41,698 nt of DNA from Alphaproteobacteria bacterium (GCA_028281265.1 JANQKE010000060.1:1-41698); one strand, 5' to 3'. Positions 21,557 to 30,095 are shown, numbered from the stretch's first letter. Program-made: numbers and translations. Notes: generated by a model not told the origin, from the sequence alone.

Positions 21557-21949
21557 TCAGCCGAAATTCACGACATAGGTCGTCCGGCTTTCGGTCTGGC
21601 CCCCCGGGAACGGGACTTCGGCGAGACACTGGACGTAGACGCCGTTGGCCTTGACCTTCTCACCCTCGCCGGTCTTCGACTTGACGTTGAAGACGCCGCT
21701 CTCCTGGATCGCGGCCGGACCGGCGTCGATCTCCAGGCTGAAGGGCTGCTGGAAGCCTTCGGGCCGGTCGTCGGCCTTGCCGCGGACCACCGCCCGCAAG
21801 GTGGCGTATTGCCGGGTACCGGCTTCGTTCTCGAGCACGACGGTCTTGCCGACCAGCGGTTCGAACTGCTCCGGCGTTACCGGATGCCTGTGGGGCGGCA
21901 CCTGGATTTCCGGGGCCGGGGTGTCGGCGGCTTGGGTCTCTTCGGACAT
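21557..21949 (-). CDS. DUF6916-like small protein
   Basis: A 130-residue protein starting MSEETQAADTPAPEIQVPPH. After a proline/alanine-rich leader of about 30 residues, the core reads FEPLVGKTVVLENEAG, then LRAVVRG, QQPFSLEIDAGPAA, ESGVFNVKS and TTYVVNFG. The order of strands and the PFSL...AGP...YxVxF pattern resemble DUF6916, so it is probably a diverged relative of the gene at 20593 that it faces. ATG 21949 was chosen because GGGAGG lies upstream (13-base spacing) and a candidate promoter (22016-22044) fits; the longer frame to 22036 runs through that promoter. Function unknown. Confidence 0.65.
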   Translation of the reverse strand: MSEETQAADTPAPEIQVPPHRHPVTPEQFEPLVGKTVVLENEAGTRQYATLRAVVRGKADDRPEGFQQPFSLEIDAGPAAIQESGVFNVKSKTGEGEKVKANGVYVQCLAEVPFPGGQTESRTTYVVNFG

Positions 21950-22015
21950 GCGGTGCGTTCGCCTCCCTGGGTGCCGTCGGAGCGGAATGCCTCGTCGGCC
22001 TGTCGTCGCGTGTGC

Positions 22016-22044
22016 AGAGTATCCCATTGTGCCCATAGGGACAA
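22016..22044 (-). promoter_or_regulatory. candidate promoter of the 21557-21949 gene
   Basis: On the minus strand: TTGTCC (22044-22039), a 17-base spacer and TACTCT (22021-22016). The -35 element overlaps a GACAATGACA motif that also occurs twice before the tail-collar gene. Confidence 0.4.
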
Positions 22045-22103
22045 TGACACTCCGCCCCTGCAGGGTCTCCGGAGCATCGGCATCCGGGCGATCGGAAGCG
22101 GCT

Positions 22104-24905
22104 TCAGCCTACCGGGGTATGCGGCGGCAGCGCCGCCTCGACCGCGGCCTTCAGTTGGCCGGCGGTGATCGGCTTCTCCAGGAAGCCGACCGCGCCCGCC
22201 GCCAGGGCCTGCTGCCGGTTGAACTTCTGCGAGAAGCCGGTGCACAGCAGCACCGGAAACGTCGGCCGGCGCCGCTTAAGGTCGGCGATCACCTCATCCC
22301 CCTTCATGTCCGGCATCTGCTGGTCGGTGATCAGCAGCCCGATCCGGGGATCGCGGTCGATCAGCGCCAGGGCGTCCCCGGCGGTCAGGCTGTGGGCGGC
22401 GTTGTGGCCGAGCCGGCGCAGCATCCGCTGGATCATCATGCCGACCTGCGGTTCGTCGTCGAGCACCAGGATGACCGGCGCCTCGGCCGCGGATGTCGGC
22501 ATCCCGCCCCGGGACCGGTCATCCCGCCGGTCCGGACCGTCCGGTAGCGGGTCGCCGGCCGCGCCGGTGGGACGGTCGCCATCGCTCCCCATGGCGGCCG
22601 GTGGCGGCACGGTGGCGCGGTCGCGATCCTCGGACCGGGGGTCCCGACGGCCACGGGACGACAGGGGCAGCAGCACCGTGACGGTCGTCCCGGACCCCGG
22701 TGTGGTGTCCACCTTCATCGCCCCGCCATGGCTGGCGACGATGCCCTTGACCGCCGACAGGCCGAGGCCGGTGCCTTCCCCCATCGGCTTGGTGGTGAAG
22801 AACGGCTCGAACACCCGCTCCAGCACCTCGCGGGTGATGCCGGCACCGGTATCCCGGACCTGCACCTGAGCGTACAGGCCACGATCGGCCACCGCCCCGA
22901 TCCACATCCGGCTGGTGCCGTCGGGCTCGGTTTCGATCCGCACCGGATCGCCGGCGGCTCCCCGATCGGCGTTGCGGATCAGATCATCCCGCCGGACCCC
23001 ATCGATCCGTCGCAGCGACAGGCTCAAGGCCACGCTCCCGGGCTCGGACCCCAGACTGTCCCGGGCATTGACCGCCAGATTGGTGATCACCTGGTTGAAC
23101 TGGCTTACATTGACCGGCGACAACACGGCATCGGCCAGGATATCGACCTCGAATGTGACGTGCGGCGGCATCAGGGGACCGATCGTCTCCACCGCCGTGG
23201 TCAGCAGATCGACCAGATCCTGCTCGGACCGCCGGACATCGGCCCTGCGGCTGAACGCCAGGATCTGCTGGACGAGGTCCTTGGCCCGCTCGGACGATCG
23301 GAGGATGCTCTGGGCGAAGCCCTGGGTTTCGGATCCTTCGTCCAGATCCTCGGTCAGGAACGTCGCGTAGCCGATGATGGAGGCGAGAATGTTGTTGAAA
23401 TCATGGGCGATCCCGCCGGCGAGCCGGCCGATCGCCTCCATCTTCTGGGACTCGAACAACTGCTCGCGCAGCGCCTGACGCTCGGCCACCGCCGTCCGCT
23501 GTTCGGTGACGTCCCGGTTGATGCCGACCACGCCGCCATCGGCCAGCCGGGTGATGCCGACCTCCTGCACGAACTGGGTGCCGTCGGCGCGCAACGCGGT
23601 GATCTCGCCACGCCAGCGGCCGTGCTTTTCGAGATCCGGGGTCGCAATCCGCTCCACTTCGGCAGCCGTCGCCGGGCTGTAGAGTGACTGCCAGGGCTGG
23701 CCGATGATGGATCCCGGGCGGTCGATGCCGAACAGCTTGAGACAGGCGGCGTTCATATAGGTGAAGCGCCCTTCGGGATCCGTGATCGAGATCCCGTCCG
23801 AGGCGCCCTCGATCGCCACCAGCTGGTCGCGCAACTGCGCTTCCACCCGCTTGTGTTCGGTGATGTCGGTGATCACGCAGACCCGGTCCATCCGTTCGGT
23901 CAGGCGCTGGGTCACCAGCAACACGCGGCCATCGGCCAGCGTTTCCTCCCACCGGGCATAGTCCGCGGTGCAGTTGACCCGCCTGGCCACGGCCGCCGCC
24001 GCGTCGCGGGCGCCGCCCCTGGCCACCACCGCCCCCAGAACGGCGGTGAGGTCCTCACCCACAGCGATCAGCTCGCCCAGTTCGGGGTAATCCTCACGGA
24101 ACCGGCGGTTGGTCAGACGGACCGCGCCGCCGACATCGGCGATCAGGAACCCGTCCAAGGCAGCGTCGATCGAGGCGAGAAGCTGGCGCCGGGCGTCCTG
24201 GGCCTCCCGCTCGACGACGCTGGCCGCCCTGGCCAGACGTCGGGAATCCATCGCCTGCAGCCAGGCGAAGACCACGATCAGCACACCGACCGAGGCGATG
24301 CCGATCACCAGGGAAACATAGAAGCTGAGCGACTCGACGAAGGCGCGCAGCTCCACCAGATGCGGGCCCATCAGCAGGCTCTTCTGCGCGATCTGCTGGA
24401 CGGGCGCCCGGATGCTCTCCAGCACCGCTTCGAACGCCTCCAGGCTTGCCGGAACGGCCGGATCGAGGTCCACGATCAGCCGCTCGAGCTCGACCAGGCT
24501 GTCGGATACCAGCCGGGCGGCGACCATGAGCTCCTGATCCTCCCGCAGATCGTGGCCCTCATGGGACTCGAAGATCAGCGGCACCCGAGACCAGAAGATA
24601 TCGAACTGCATCAACAAGCTGTCACGGTCAGCCGCCGTGTTTCGGTAAAGGTAGACGTAATAGTACCGCTCGAGCTGAAGATATTCCTTCTGGATCTGAG
24701 CGCCGATCCACGATCCTGACTGGTAGTTGTCGACCCAATGCTGCTTTTCGTTGGCGAGCCGGTAGCTGAGCAAGGCCGCCAGTCCGAGGAACGCCGCCGA
24801 CAGAATCAACAGCACGGCCACCTGGCCCCGGCGCGAACGCAACGGGGTCCGCCGGTGCGACGCGCCTGCGGTGCCTCCGTCGGGCGCGGGTGAGCCTGTC
24901 GTCAT
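22104..24905 (-). CDS. membrane-bound hybrid sensor histidine kinase with PAS domains and receiver
   Basis: A 933-residue protein counted from ATG 24905; a GTG directly before it is an alternative. Layout: TM1 about 29-48; a helical periplasmic sensor of about 145 residues; TM2 about 194-218; PAS about 240-345; PAS about 357-468 (ITDPEGRFTYMNAA); HisKA with GGIAHDFNN and phospho-His501; HATPase with N box (NQVITNLAVNARDS), G1 DTGAG near 685 and G2 GTGLGLS near 711; a disordered linker about 750-808; and a C-terminal receiver with Asp816/Asp817, phospho-Asp861 in ITDQQMPDM and Lys911 in EKP. It would autophosphorylate on His and pass phosphate to its own receiver, then to an unseen partner. 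No response regulator with a DNA-binding domain is adjacent. The first PAS is diverged. The signal is unknown. Confidence 0.93.
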   Translation of the reverse strand: MTTGSPAPDGGTAGASHRRTPLRSRRGQVAVLLILSAAFLGLAALLSYRLANEKQHWVDNYQSGSWIGAQIQKEYLQLERYYYVYLYRNTAADRDSLLMQFDIFWSRVPLIFESHEGHDLREDQELMVAARLVSDSLVELERLIVDLDPAVPASLEAFEAVLESIRAPVQQIAQKSLLMGPHLVELRAFVESLSFYVSLVIGIASVGVLIVVFAWLQAMDSRRLARAASVVEREAQDARRQLLASIDAALDGFLIADVGGAVRLTNRRFREDYPELGELIAVGEDLTAVLGAVVARGGARDAAAAVARRVNCTADYARWEETLADGRVLLVTQRLTERMDRVCVITDITEHKRVEAQLRDQLVAIEGASDGISITDPEGRFTYMNAACLKLFGIDRPGSIIGQPWQSLYSPATAAEVERIATPDLEKHGRWRGEITALRADGTQFVQEVGITRLADGGVVGINRDVTEQRTAVAERQALREQLFESQKMEAIGRLAGGIAHDFNNILASIIGYATFLTEDLDEGSETQGFAQSILRSSERAKDLVQQILAFSRRADVRRSEQDLVDLLTTAVETIGPLMPPHVTFEVDILADAVLSPVNVSQFNQVITNLAVNARDSLGSEPGSVALSLSLRRIDGVRRDDLIRNADRGAAGDPVRIETEPDGTSRMWIGAVADRGLYAQVQVRDTGAGITREVLERVFEPFFTTKPMGEGTGLGLSAVKGIVASHGGAMKVDTTPGSGTTVTVLLPLSSRGRRDPRSEDRDRATVPPPAAMGSDGDRPTGAAGDPLPDGPDRRDDRSRGGMPTSAAEAPVILVLDDEPQVGMMIQRMLRRLGHNAAHSLTAGDALALIDRDPRIGLLITDQQMPDMKGDEVIADLKRRRPTFPVLLCTGFSQKFNRQQALAAGAVGFLEKPITAGQLKAAVEAALPPHTPVG

Positions 24906-25354
24906 CACTGGGTTGCTTGCCGATCTGTCGCCGAACAGCGTGGATCCGAAGAGCGGCAGCCGCTGCCCGGCACAGCGACACGCTCACCGGGGTGCCGATA
25001 CTCCTCCTGCCGGTGATCGGCTTTACCGGCAGGCTGTAAACCGCCAATGGCAAAACTCGGTTTACGTGTAACAAACCGTAACATCCGCCGGCGCCCGGCC
25101 GACGCCGGCTCCGCCCCGACAGCGATCGGCCAGCAGGTTGCCACCGGCCGTCCGGGACACCGGCGTCCGCTAAGGATGCTCTTGTGCGAAGCACGCCGCG
25201 CGTGGCACCTGGAGGCGAGGACGGTTTGAGATCAGGTCACCTCGGCGCGAAACCGGTATCGATGGTGCCGGACGGCACCGTCTCGGCATGTGGTCAGGCG
25301 TATCGGCGCGTGCCATGCTCGGATCGACGGGGTGGTTGGGGGGCGGGGGGTCGA
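24906..25354. other. divergent intergenic region between kinase and ATP-grasp genes
   Basis: About 450 bases with one locally AT-richer patch (25020-25085) that contains an operator-like inverted repeat. Short frames here lack ribosome sites and protein-like composition. No gene is supported. Confidence 0.5.
25036..25065. promoter_or_regulatory. operator-like inverted repeat
   Basis: GTAAACCG (25036-25043), 14 bases, then CGGTTTAC (25058-25065): perfect 8-bp arms with centres 22 bp apart, about two helical turns. A third partial site, AAACCGTAAC, follows at about 25073. The spacing fits a dimeric DNA-binding regulator. Either divergent gene could be the target. Confidence 0.5.
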
Positions 25355-26404
25355 ATGCCGAGCAACCAACCGGCCCCGGGTTCCGCCGAGAGCTGGACCG
25401 GGCTGACACGAGATATTGCCGCGGTCTGCGCAACACTCGGTTTGGGGTTCGAGGTCTTCGACCGGCACGGCCGGGTGGGCCGGATCACCTACCCCGATGG
25501 CCGGCGTTCCCACTTCAAGGGCACGGCGTTCGACATCAATGCGCTCGGGGCCGCCCAGATTGCCCGGGACAAGGACTATTGCGCCCGGGCGCTGCGCCGG
25601 GCGGGTCTGAACGCCCCGGACAGCCGGGTGCTGCTCGCCCCGCATCTGGCCGCCAGGCTCCGCACGCATGGATCGCTCGGCCCGGCGACAGGGGATGCCT
25701 ACTCGGATGTGGGGGCGGCGGTGGCCGCCATCGGCCTGCCGGCCGTCGTCAAACCGATCGATGGAACGGAAGGGACGGATGTGTCGCTGGTGACCAGCCC
25801 CGGCGATGCGGCGAGCCGGATCGACGACCTGTTCGTCCGGCATGACCGGGTCTTGCTGCAGCCCTGGCTGCCGGGCCACGATCTGCGGGTGGTCGTGCTC
25901 GACGGCGAAACGCTGTTCGCCTGCGAGCGCCGGCGGCCCAGCGTCGTCGGCGACGGCCGCCGGACCATCGCCGCGCTGATCGAACGGCTGGACGGTGACC
26001 GGCGTCAGGCGGGCCATCGGACGGCATCCATGGCCGACGACCCGTCCGTTCGCTACCATCTGGCCCAATGCGGCAGGGACCTCGACAGCGTCCCCCGCGC
26101 GGGGGAGCGGGCGGACCTGCTGCCGACGGCCAACCTCTCGAAAGGAGGGGAGATGGTCGAGCGGACCGACCGGCTGCATCCCGACTATCGTCGGCTCTGT
26201 GCGGATGCCGCCGCGGCGATCGGGCTGCGCTTCGCCGGGGTCGATCTGCTGTGCGCCACCGTCGAGCGGTTCGATCCCGGCTGCACGATCCTGGAGCTCA
26301 ACGCCGCCCCGGGACTGAGCCATGCGGGTCGGGTGATCGGCCGCGATCGGCTGCGGGGTCTCTATCGACGGCTGATCACCGCGATGGGGACGCCGAGCCC
26401 GTGA
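25355..26404 (+). CDS. cyanophycin-synthetase-like ATP-grasp ligase 1
   Basis: A 349-residue protein whose ATG at 25355 follows a G-rich ribosome site. It has the ATP-grasp fold as in the glutamate-ligase-like half of CphA. Visible parts: the entry helix ARDKDYCARALRRAG (about 70-84), the ATP lysine in AVVKPIDGTEG (Lys133), HDLRVVVLDG (about 175-184), the CphA signature RRRPSVVGDGRRTIAALIE (192-210), DSVPRAG (about 244-250), TANLSKGGEMVERTD (258-272), and the metal/phosphate residues in ILELNAAPG (Glu314, Asn316). CphA's Mur-ligase half and N-terminal domain are absent. The protein should form an amide or peptide bond by an acyl-phosphate intermediate; the substrates are unknown. Its stop overlaps the next gene's start, so the two form an operon. 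Confidence 0.85.
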   Translation: MPSNQPAPGSAESWTGLTRDIAAVCATLGLGFEVFDRHGRVGRITYPDGRRSHFKGTAFDINALGAAQIARDKDYCARALRRAGLNAPDSRVLLAPHLAARLRTHGSLGPATGDAYSDVGAAVAAIGLPAVVKPIDGTEGTDVSLVTSPGDAASRIDDLFVRHDRVLLQPWLPGHDLRVVVLDGETLFACERRRPSVVGDGRRTIAALIERLDGDRRQAGHRTASMADDPSVRYHLAQCGRDLDSVPRAGERADLLPTANLSKGGEMVERTDRLHPDYRRLCADAAAAIGLRFAGVDLLCATVERFDPGCTILELNAAPGLSHAGRVIGRDRLRGLYRRLITAMGTPSP

Positions 26405-27378
26405 CCCGCAACGACGACCGGGTGCTGCTGCGGGCGCTGCGGCGCTATGCCGAGATCCGCGGCCTGGCGATCCGCACCCACTCCCACGACTGGATCGTCG
26501 AGCTGACCACGCCGGCGGGCCCGCATTTCGTCTGGGGCTACGATCTGGGGGTCAACAGCGCCACCACCGCCCGGCTGATCACCGACAAGGCCGCGACCGC
26601 CGAGGTGCTGACGGCGCATGACGTGCCGGCGGTGGCGCATCGGCTGTTCCTGGATCCCCATCGCCAGCCGTTCATCGGCGAAGACGGGACCTGGCAGCGG
26701 ATCCTCGACTGCCATGCCGCCCATGACGGCGACAGCGTGGTCAAGGCCAACGAGGGCACCAGCGGTGTCGACGTCCACCGGGTGCGCAGCCTCGACGCGC
26801 TGGAGGCCGCGGTCCACGCGGTCTTCGCCCGCGGCCAGAACGTGGCGATCGCCCCTTTCCTCGACATCTCGGCCGAGGTCCGGGTCTACGTCGCATCCGG
26901 GCACCCCGTCCTGATGTACCGGAAGGACCGGCCCTCGGTCGTGGGCGATGGCGGCCGGACGGTCGCCCAGCTCTGTCTGGCGCAGGCGGATGAGCCGGGC
27001 GTGCGGGCCGCCCTGGCGGCCGGCCTCCGCACCGTCGATCCCGCCTATGTGCCGGCGGCCGGGGAAACGGTGGCGCTGACCTGGAAGCACAATCTCGGCC
27101 TGGGCAGCCGGCTGACCCGTCTGCATCCGGACGCGCAGCCGCAGCTTGCCGCGCTGGCGCAGGCCGCCGCCCGCGCCGTGGGCGCCCGCCTGGTCGCGGT
27201 CGATGTGGTCGAGCATGACGGCCGCTGGCAGGTGCTGGAGATGAACAACGGTGCGATGTTCGAGAGTGCGGTCGGGGCCGGCGACCTGTCCTTCGAGGCG
27301 GTCTGCACGGTCTACAGCGACGCCCTGGACCGGGCTTTGGGCCTCGGGCCGACCGGGGGCGGAGCGGACCCGAGGTGA
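26401..27378 (+). CDS. cyanophycin-synthetase-like ATP-grasp ligase 2
   Basis: A 325-residue protein starting at GTG 26401, overlapping the previous stop by four bases (GTGA). It is diverged from ligase 1 but has the same plan: ITDKAATAEVLTAHDVP (60-76), the ATP lysine in SVVKANEGTSG (Lys115), the AEVRVYV strand (about 158-164), RKDRPSVVGDGGRTVAQL (174-191), a shortened KHNLGLGSRLTRLHPD segment replacing the usual TANLSxGG, and VLEMNNGAMFES with Glu280 and Asn282. It lacks any Mur-ligase domain. Pairing with ligase 1 suggests sequential additions to one small molecule or peptide, or a heteromeric enzyme. The opposite-facing asparaginase could supply aspartate, but that link is speculative. 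Confidence 0.83.
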   Translation: MTRNDDRVLLRALRRYAEIRGLAIRTHSHDWIVELTTPAGPHFVWGYDLGVNSATTARLITDKAATAEVLTAHDVPAVAHRLFLDPHRQPFIGEDGTWQRILDCHAAHDGDSVVKANEGTSGVDVHRVRSLDALEAAVHAVFARGQNVAIAPFLDISAEVRVYVASGHPVLMYRKDRPSVVGDGGRTVAQLCLAQADEPGVRAALAAGLRTVDPAYVPAAGETVALTWKHNLGLGSRLTRLHPDAQPQLAALAQAAARAVGARLVAVDVVEHDGRWQVLEMNNGAMFESAVGAGDLSFEAVCTVYSDALDRALGLGPTGGGADPR

Positions 27379-27385
27379 TCGGGCG

Positions 27386-27409
27386 TTCCGGTCCGGCATC
27401 AGACCGGAA
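27386..27409. terminator. hairpin between convergent genes
   Basis: TTCCGGTC (27386-27393), an 8-base loop, then GACCGGAA (27402-27409). It begins 8 bases after the ligase 2 stop and overlaps the last codons of the asparaginase gene. It has no U-tract, so it is a possible bidirectional terminator. Confidence 0.4.
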
Positions 27410-28469
27410 AGCCGGCGGCAGGCCGGACCTGACCGACGGCGACGCCGTTCCAATTGGTCAGGGCCGGGGTCAGCAGCGCCGGTGCTTCCGGGGCGTCCGG
27501 GTCGAGAGCGCCGACATGGGCGAGCAGGGTTGCCATCGCCACCTCCGCGGCGCGCTTGCCGCCATCGTCGATCTTCAGCGCGATGCCGATGCCCTGCTCG
27601 GGAAGGGCCGCGCAGCACACCGCCTCCGCCCCGCCCTTCACCATGGCGCGGCCGCCCATCGCCTGCATCACCCGGGTGTCGAACCGGCCGGTGCCGGCGA
27701 CCAGCCAGGGGTACCGGCCCCAGGCGGTCCGGACCCGCTCGATCGCCGCCACGCGCCGGTCGGGCAGATGGCCCGCCGGATCGGCCATCCGCGCCATCGC
27801 CACCGCCAGCGCCCCGACCGAGACGCCATAGGTCGGGATCGAGCACCCGTCGATGCCGCGCGGCGCCCCGCGCAGATCCTGCACCATCAAGGTCTCCAGG
27901 ATCCCCAGGACCCGCTGCTGGGCCGGGTGGTGGAAGTGGCGGTAGCCTTCGATCGGCTCCCCTTGGCGGCGGATATGGGTCAGGAAGCCGGTATGCTTGC
28001 CCGAACAGTTGTTCAGCAGCGCGGTGGGCGCGCCGCCGGAGCGCACCAGCGCGTCGTCGGCCGCTTCCGCGTAGGGCCGGTGCGCGCCGCACTCCAGATC
28101 GCCGACCGTACAGCCGATCCGCGCCAGCCAGGCGGCGACGCGGTCGACATGCCCCGGCTCTCCGGAATGGGACGCACAGGCCAGCGCCAGCTCCTCATCG
28201 GTGACGCCGAACGTGTCCGCCGCCCCGGTCTCCACGATCGCCAGCGCCTGGATCGACTTGATCGCCGACCTCGGGTACACCCGCCGCTCCACATCGCCCC
28301 AATGGTCGAGTACACGCCCCCGCGGGTCGGCGATCACGGCCACGCCGGTGTGCCGGCTTTCGATCATCTCGCCCCTGGTGACGTCCACCAGGGCGGCGGA
28401 GCCGGCGATCGGCGCCGGACGGGCCGCGGCCAGCTCGGCATCGGAGGGGAGCGACGGGTCGGGGGGCAT
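27399..28469 (-). CDS. L-asparaginase II (thermolabile Rhizobium etli type)
   Basis: A 356-residue protein starting MPPDPSLPSDAELAAARP at ATG 28469. It matches the Asparaginase_II family (the R. etli AnsA type), which hydrolyses L-asparagine to aspartate and ammonia and is unrelated in fold to the E. coli enzymes. Signatures: RRVYPRSAIKSIQALAIVE with the Ser-x-x-Lys pair, CASHSGEPGHVDRV, LLNNCSGKHTGFL, IDGCSIPTYGVSVGALA, and a C-terminal VKGGAEAVCCAALPEQGIGI with a conserved lysine in ALKIDDGGKRAAE. The length is normal for the family. It is cytoplasmic, with no signal peptide. It converges on the ATP-grasp pair and diverges from the methyltransferase gene with 60 bases between. Confidence 0.93.
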   Translation of the reverse strand: MPPDPSLPSDAELAAARPAPIAGSAALVDVTRGEMIESRHTGVAVIADPRGRVLDHWGDVERRVYPRSAIKSIQALAIVETGAADTFGVTDEELALACASHSGEPGHVDRVAAWLARIGCTVGDLECGAHRPYAEAADDALVRSGGAPTALLNNCSGKHTGFLTHIRRQGEPIEGYRHFHHPAQQRVLGILETLMVQDLRGAPRGIDGCSIPTYGVSVGALAVAMARMADPAGHLPDRRVAAIERVRTAWGRYPWLVAGTGRFDTRVMQAMGGRAMVKGGAEAVCCAALPEQGIGIALKIDDGGKRAAEVAMATLLAHVGALDPDAPEAPALLTPALTNWNGVAVGQVRPAAGFPV

Positions 28470-28529
28470 GGAACGGCCTTTCGGGCGACGGGGGCTGTCG
28501 GTTCTTACGATAAGGATACGCTCTGACCG

Positions 28530-29078
28530 ATGCGCGGCTATTTCGGGATCGGGGTCGAGGGGATCAGCAAGGAAGGCAATGTGGGCGCCCTGCTTCGCAC
28601 GGCCCATGCCTTCGGGGCCAGCTTCGCCTTCGCCATCGCCCCGGTGGCCGATGTTCACGCGTTTCGGGAGGCCGACACGTCGGCTGCCGTCCAAGGCATG
28701 CCGTTCTACACCTATGCCCGACCCCAGGAGATCGTGCTGCCGCAAGGCTGCCGGATGGTCGGCATCGAGCTTCTGGACGGCTCGATCGATCTGCCCAGCT
28801 TCCGCCACCCGCACCGGGCCGTCTACGTGCTGGGACCGGAACGGGGCGGGCTGTCCGACGCCGTGCTGGCCCGCTGCGATTTCACGGTGAAGATCCCGAC
28901 CCGGTTCTCCCTCAACCTGGCATTGTGCGGCGGCCTGGTGCTCTACGACCGGATGATCAGCCTGGGCCGGCACGCCCCGCGGCCGGTACGGGCGGGTGGG
29001 CCGACCGAGCCGGCCCCGGCCCATGTGCAGGGGGAACCGCGCTTCCTGCGCCACCGCCGCACGGCCGGGGATGGGTGA
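28530..29078 (+). CDS. SpoU/TrmH-family RNA 2'-O-methyltransferase
   Basis: A 182-residue protein starting MRGYFGIGVEGISKEGN. The SPOUT knot motifs are present: motif 1 GNVGALLRTAHAFGA (Asn17, Arg23), motif 2 AVYVLGPERGGLSD (about 91-104) and motif 3 IPTRFSLNLALCGGLVLYDR (about 122-141). It transfers methyl from S-adenosylmethionine to a ribose 2'-OH in tRNA or rRNA. The target nucleotide cannot be told; TrmH or TrmL-like activities are options. A basic tail of about 35 residues follows the fold. AAGGA lies about 14 bases before the ATG, a loose spacing. It converges on the NDUFA9-family gene with nine bases between. Confidence 0.9.
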   Translation: MRGYFGIGVEGISKEGNVGALLRTAHAFGASFAFAIAPVADVHAFREADTSAAVQGMPFYTYARPQEIVLPQGCRMVGIELLDGSIDLPSFRHPHRAVYVLGPERGGLSDAVLARCDFTVKIPTRFSLNLALCGGLVLYDRMISLGRHAPRPVRAGGPTEPAPAHVQGEPRFLRHRRTAGDG

Positions 29079-29087
29079 GCCCAGCCG

Positions 29088-30095
29088 CTACCCGTCGTCG
29101 TCGGTCCTGGAATGGGTGCCGAACCGTCCGCCGGGCCAGAACCGGTTGAGATAGCCCGGCAGGATCACCTCCAGCGCGGTGGGATCGATGCCCAGATCGG
29201 CCAGCGTCTTGGCTTTGGGGGAAACGACGTTGTCGACCTTGAGCTGCTTGAGCTGGTCCGGGGTCAGCAGCGGCTTGGGCAGGAGACCCAGCAGCGCCGC
29301 CTGGATCCCGGCGATCGACCAGGGGATCGGCAGCAACCAGCGTTTGCGTCGGCTGTACTGCAGGGTGAGGTCCATCAGCTCCTTGAAGGTCAGCACCTGC
29401 GGGCCGCCGAGCTCGAAGGTCTGGCCCTTGGTCCCCGGATCGTCCAGGCAGGCCATCACCGCGTCGGCGACATCGCCGACATAGACGGGCTGAAAGCGGG
29501 TGTGGCCGCCCCCCATCAGCGGCAGGACCGGGGAGTTCACCGCCAGGCTCGCGAACAGATTGAAGAACCCGTCCTCGGGCCCGAACACGATCGACGGGCG
29601 CAGGATGGTCGCATCGGGGAAGGCGGCCAGGACGGCCCGCTCGGCGGCGGCCTTGGTCCGCGCGTACTGGCTGTCGGACTCGGCGGACGCGCCGATGGCG
29701 GAGATCTGCACCATCCGCTCCGCCCCGGCGGTCACGGCGGCTTTGGCGATGCGGGCCGCCCCTGCGGCGTGCACGGTCTCGAAGGTGTTCTTGCCGCTCT
29801 CGTACAGCAGGCCCACCAGGTTCACCACCACATCCGCCCCGGCGACCGCACGGGCGACGCTGTCGTCGTCCCGGACGTTGCCGAACATCGGCACCACCTG
29901 GCCGACCACCCCGGCGGTCTTCAGGAACAGCGCCCTGTTGGGATCCCGGCCGACGACGCGCACCCGCCAGCCGCGCTGAGCCAGGTCGCGCACGATATAG
30001 CGGCCGATGAAGCCCGCCCCACCGAAGATCGTGGCCGTCTTGGAGTCGGGGGAAGCCAGGGTCATGGAAGGGGTCGCATCCAGCGGCGAAAGCAT
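29088..30095 (-). CDS. complex I NDUFA9-family NAD(P)-binding protein
   Basis: A 335-residue atypical short-chain dehydrogenase. Visible: the Rossmann motif ATIFGGAGFIGRYIVRDL, DVVVNLVGLLYESGKNTFE, the conserved ISAIGASAESDSQYARTK with a YxxxK-like pair, ATILRPSIVFGPEDGFFNLF, and a C-terminal region ending LPGYLNRFWPGG. This matches the bacterial homologues of mitochondrial NDUFA9. They are annotated as a complex I accessory subunit by homology; in bacteria a ubiquinone- or membrane-linked NAD(P) role is likely but unproven. An in-frame ATG at 30065 (MTLASPDSKTATIFGG) is an equally good start, as neither has a clear ribosome site. The gene is divergent from the tRNA. Confidence 0.9.
   Translation of the reverse strand: MLSPLDATPSMTLASPDSKTATIFGGAGFIGRYIVRDLAQRGWRVRVVGRDPNRALFLKTAGVVGQVVPMFGNVRDDDSVARAVAGADVVVNLVGLLYESGKNTFETVHAAGAARIAKAAVTAGAERMVQISAIGASAESDSQYARTKAAAERAVLAAFPDATILRPSIVFGPEDGFFNLFASLAVNSPVLPLMGGGHTRFQPVYVGDVADAVMACLDDPGTKGQTFELGGPQVLTFKELMDLTLQYSRRKRWLLPIPWSIAGIQAALLGLLPKPLLTPDQLKQLKVDNVVSPKAKTLADLGIDPTALEVILPGYLNRFWPGGRFGTHSRTDDDG

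Noticed and set aside
19853-21949. Prophage remnant
   Set aside because: Only a tail-collar and DUF6916-type genes are present. There is no integrase, capsid, terminase or attachment-site duplication, and composition matches the surroundings.
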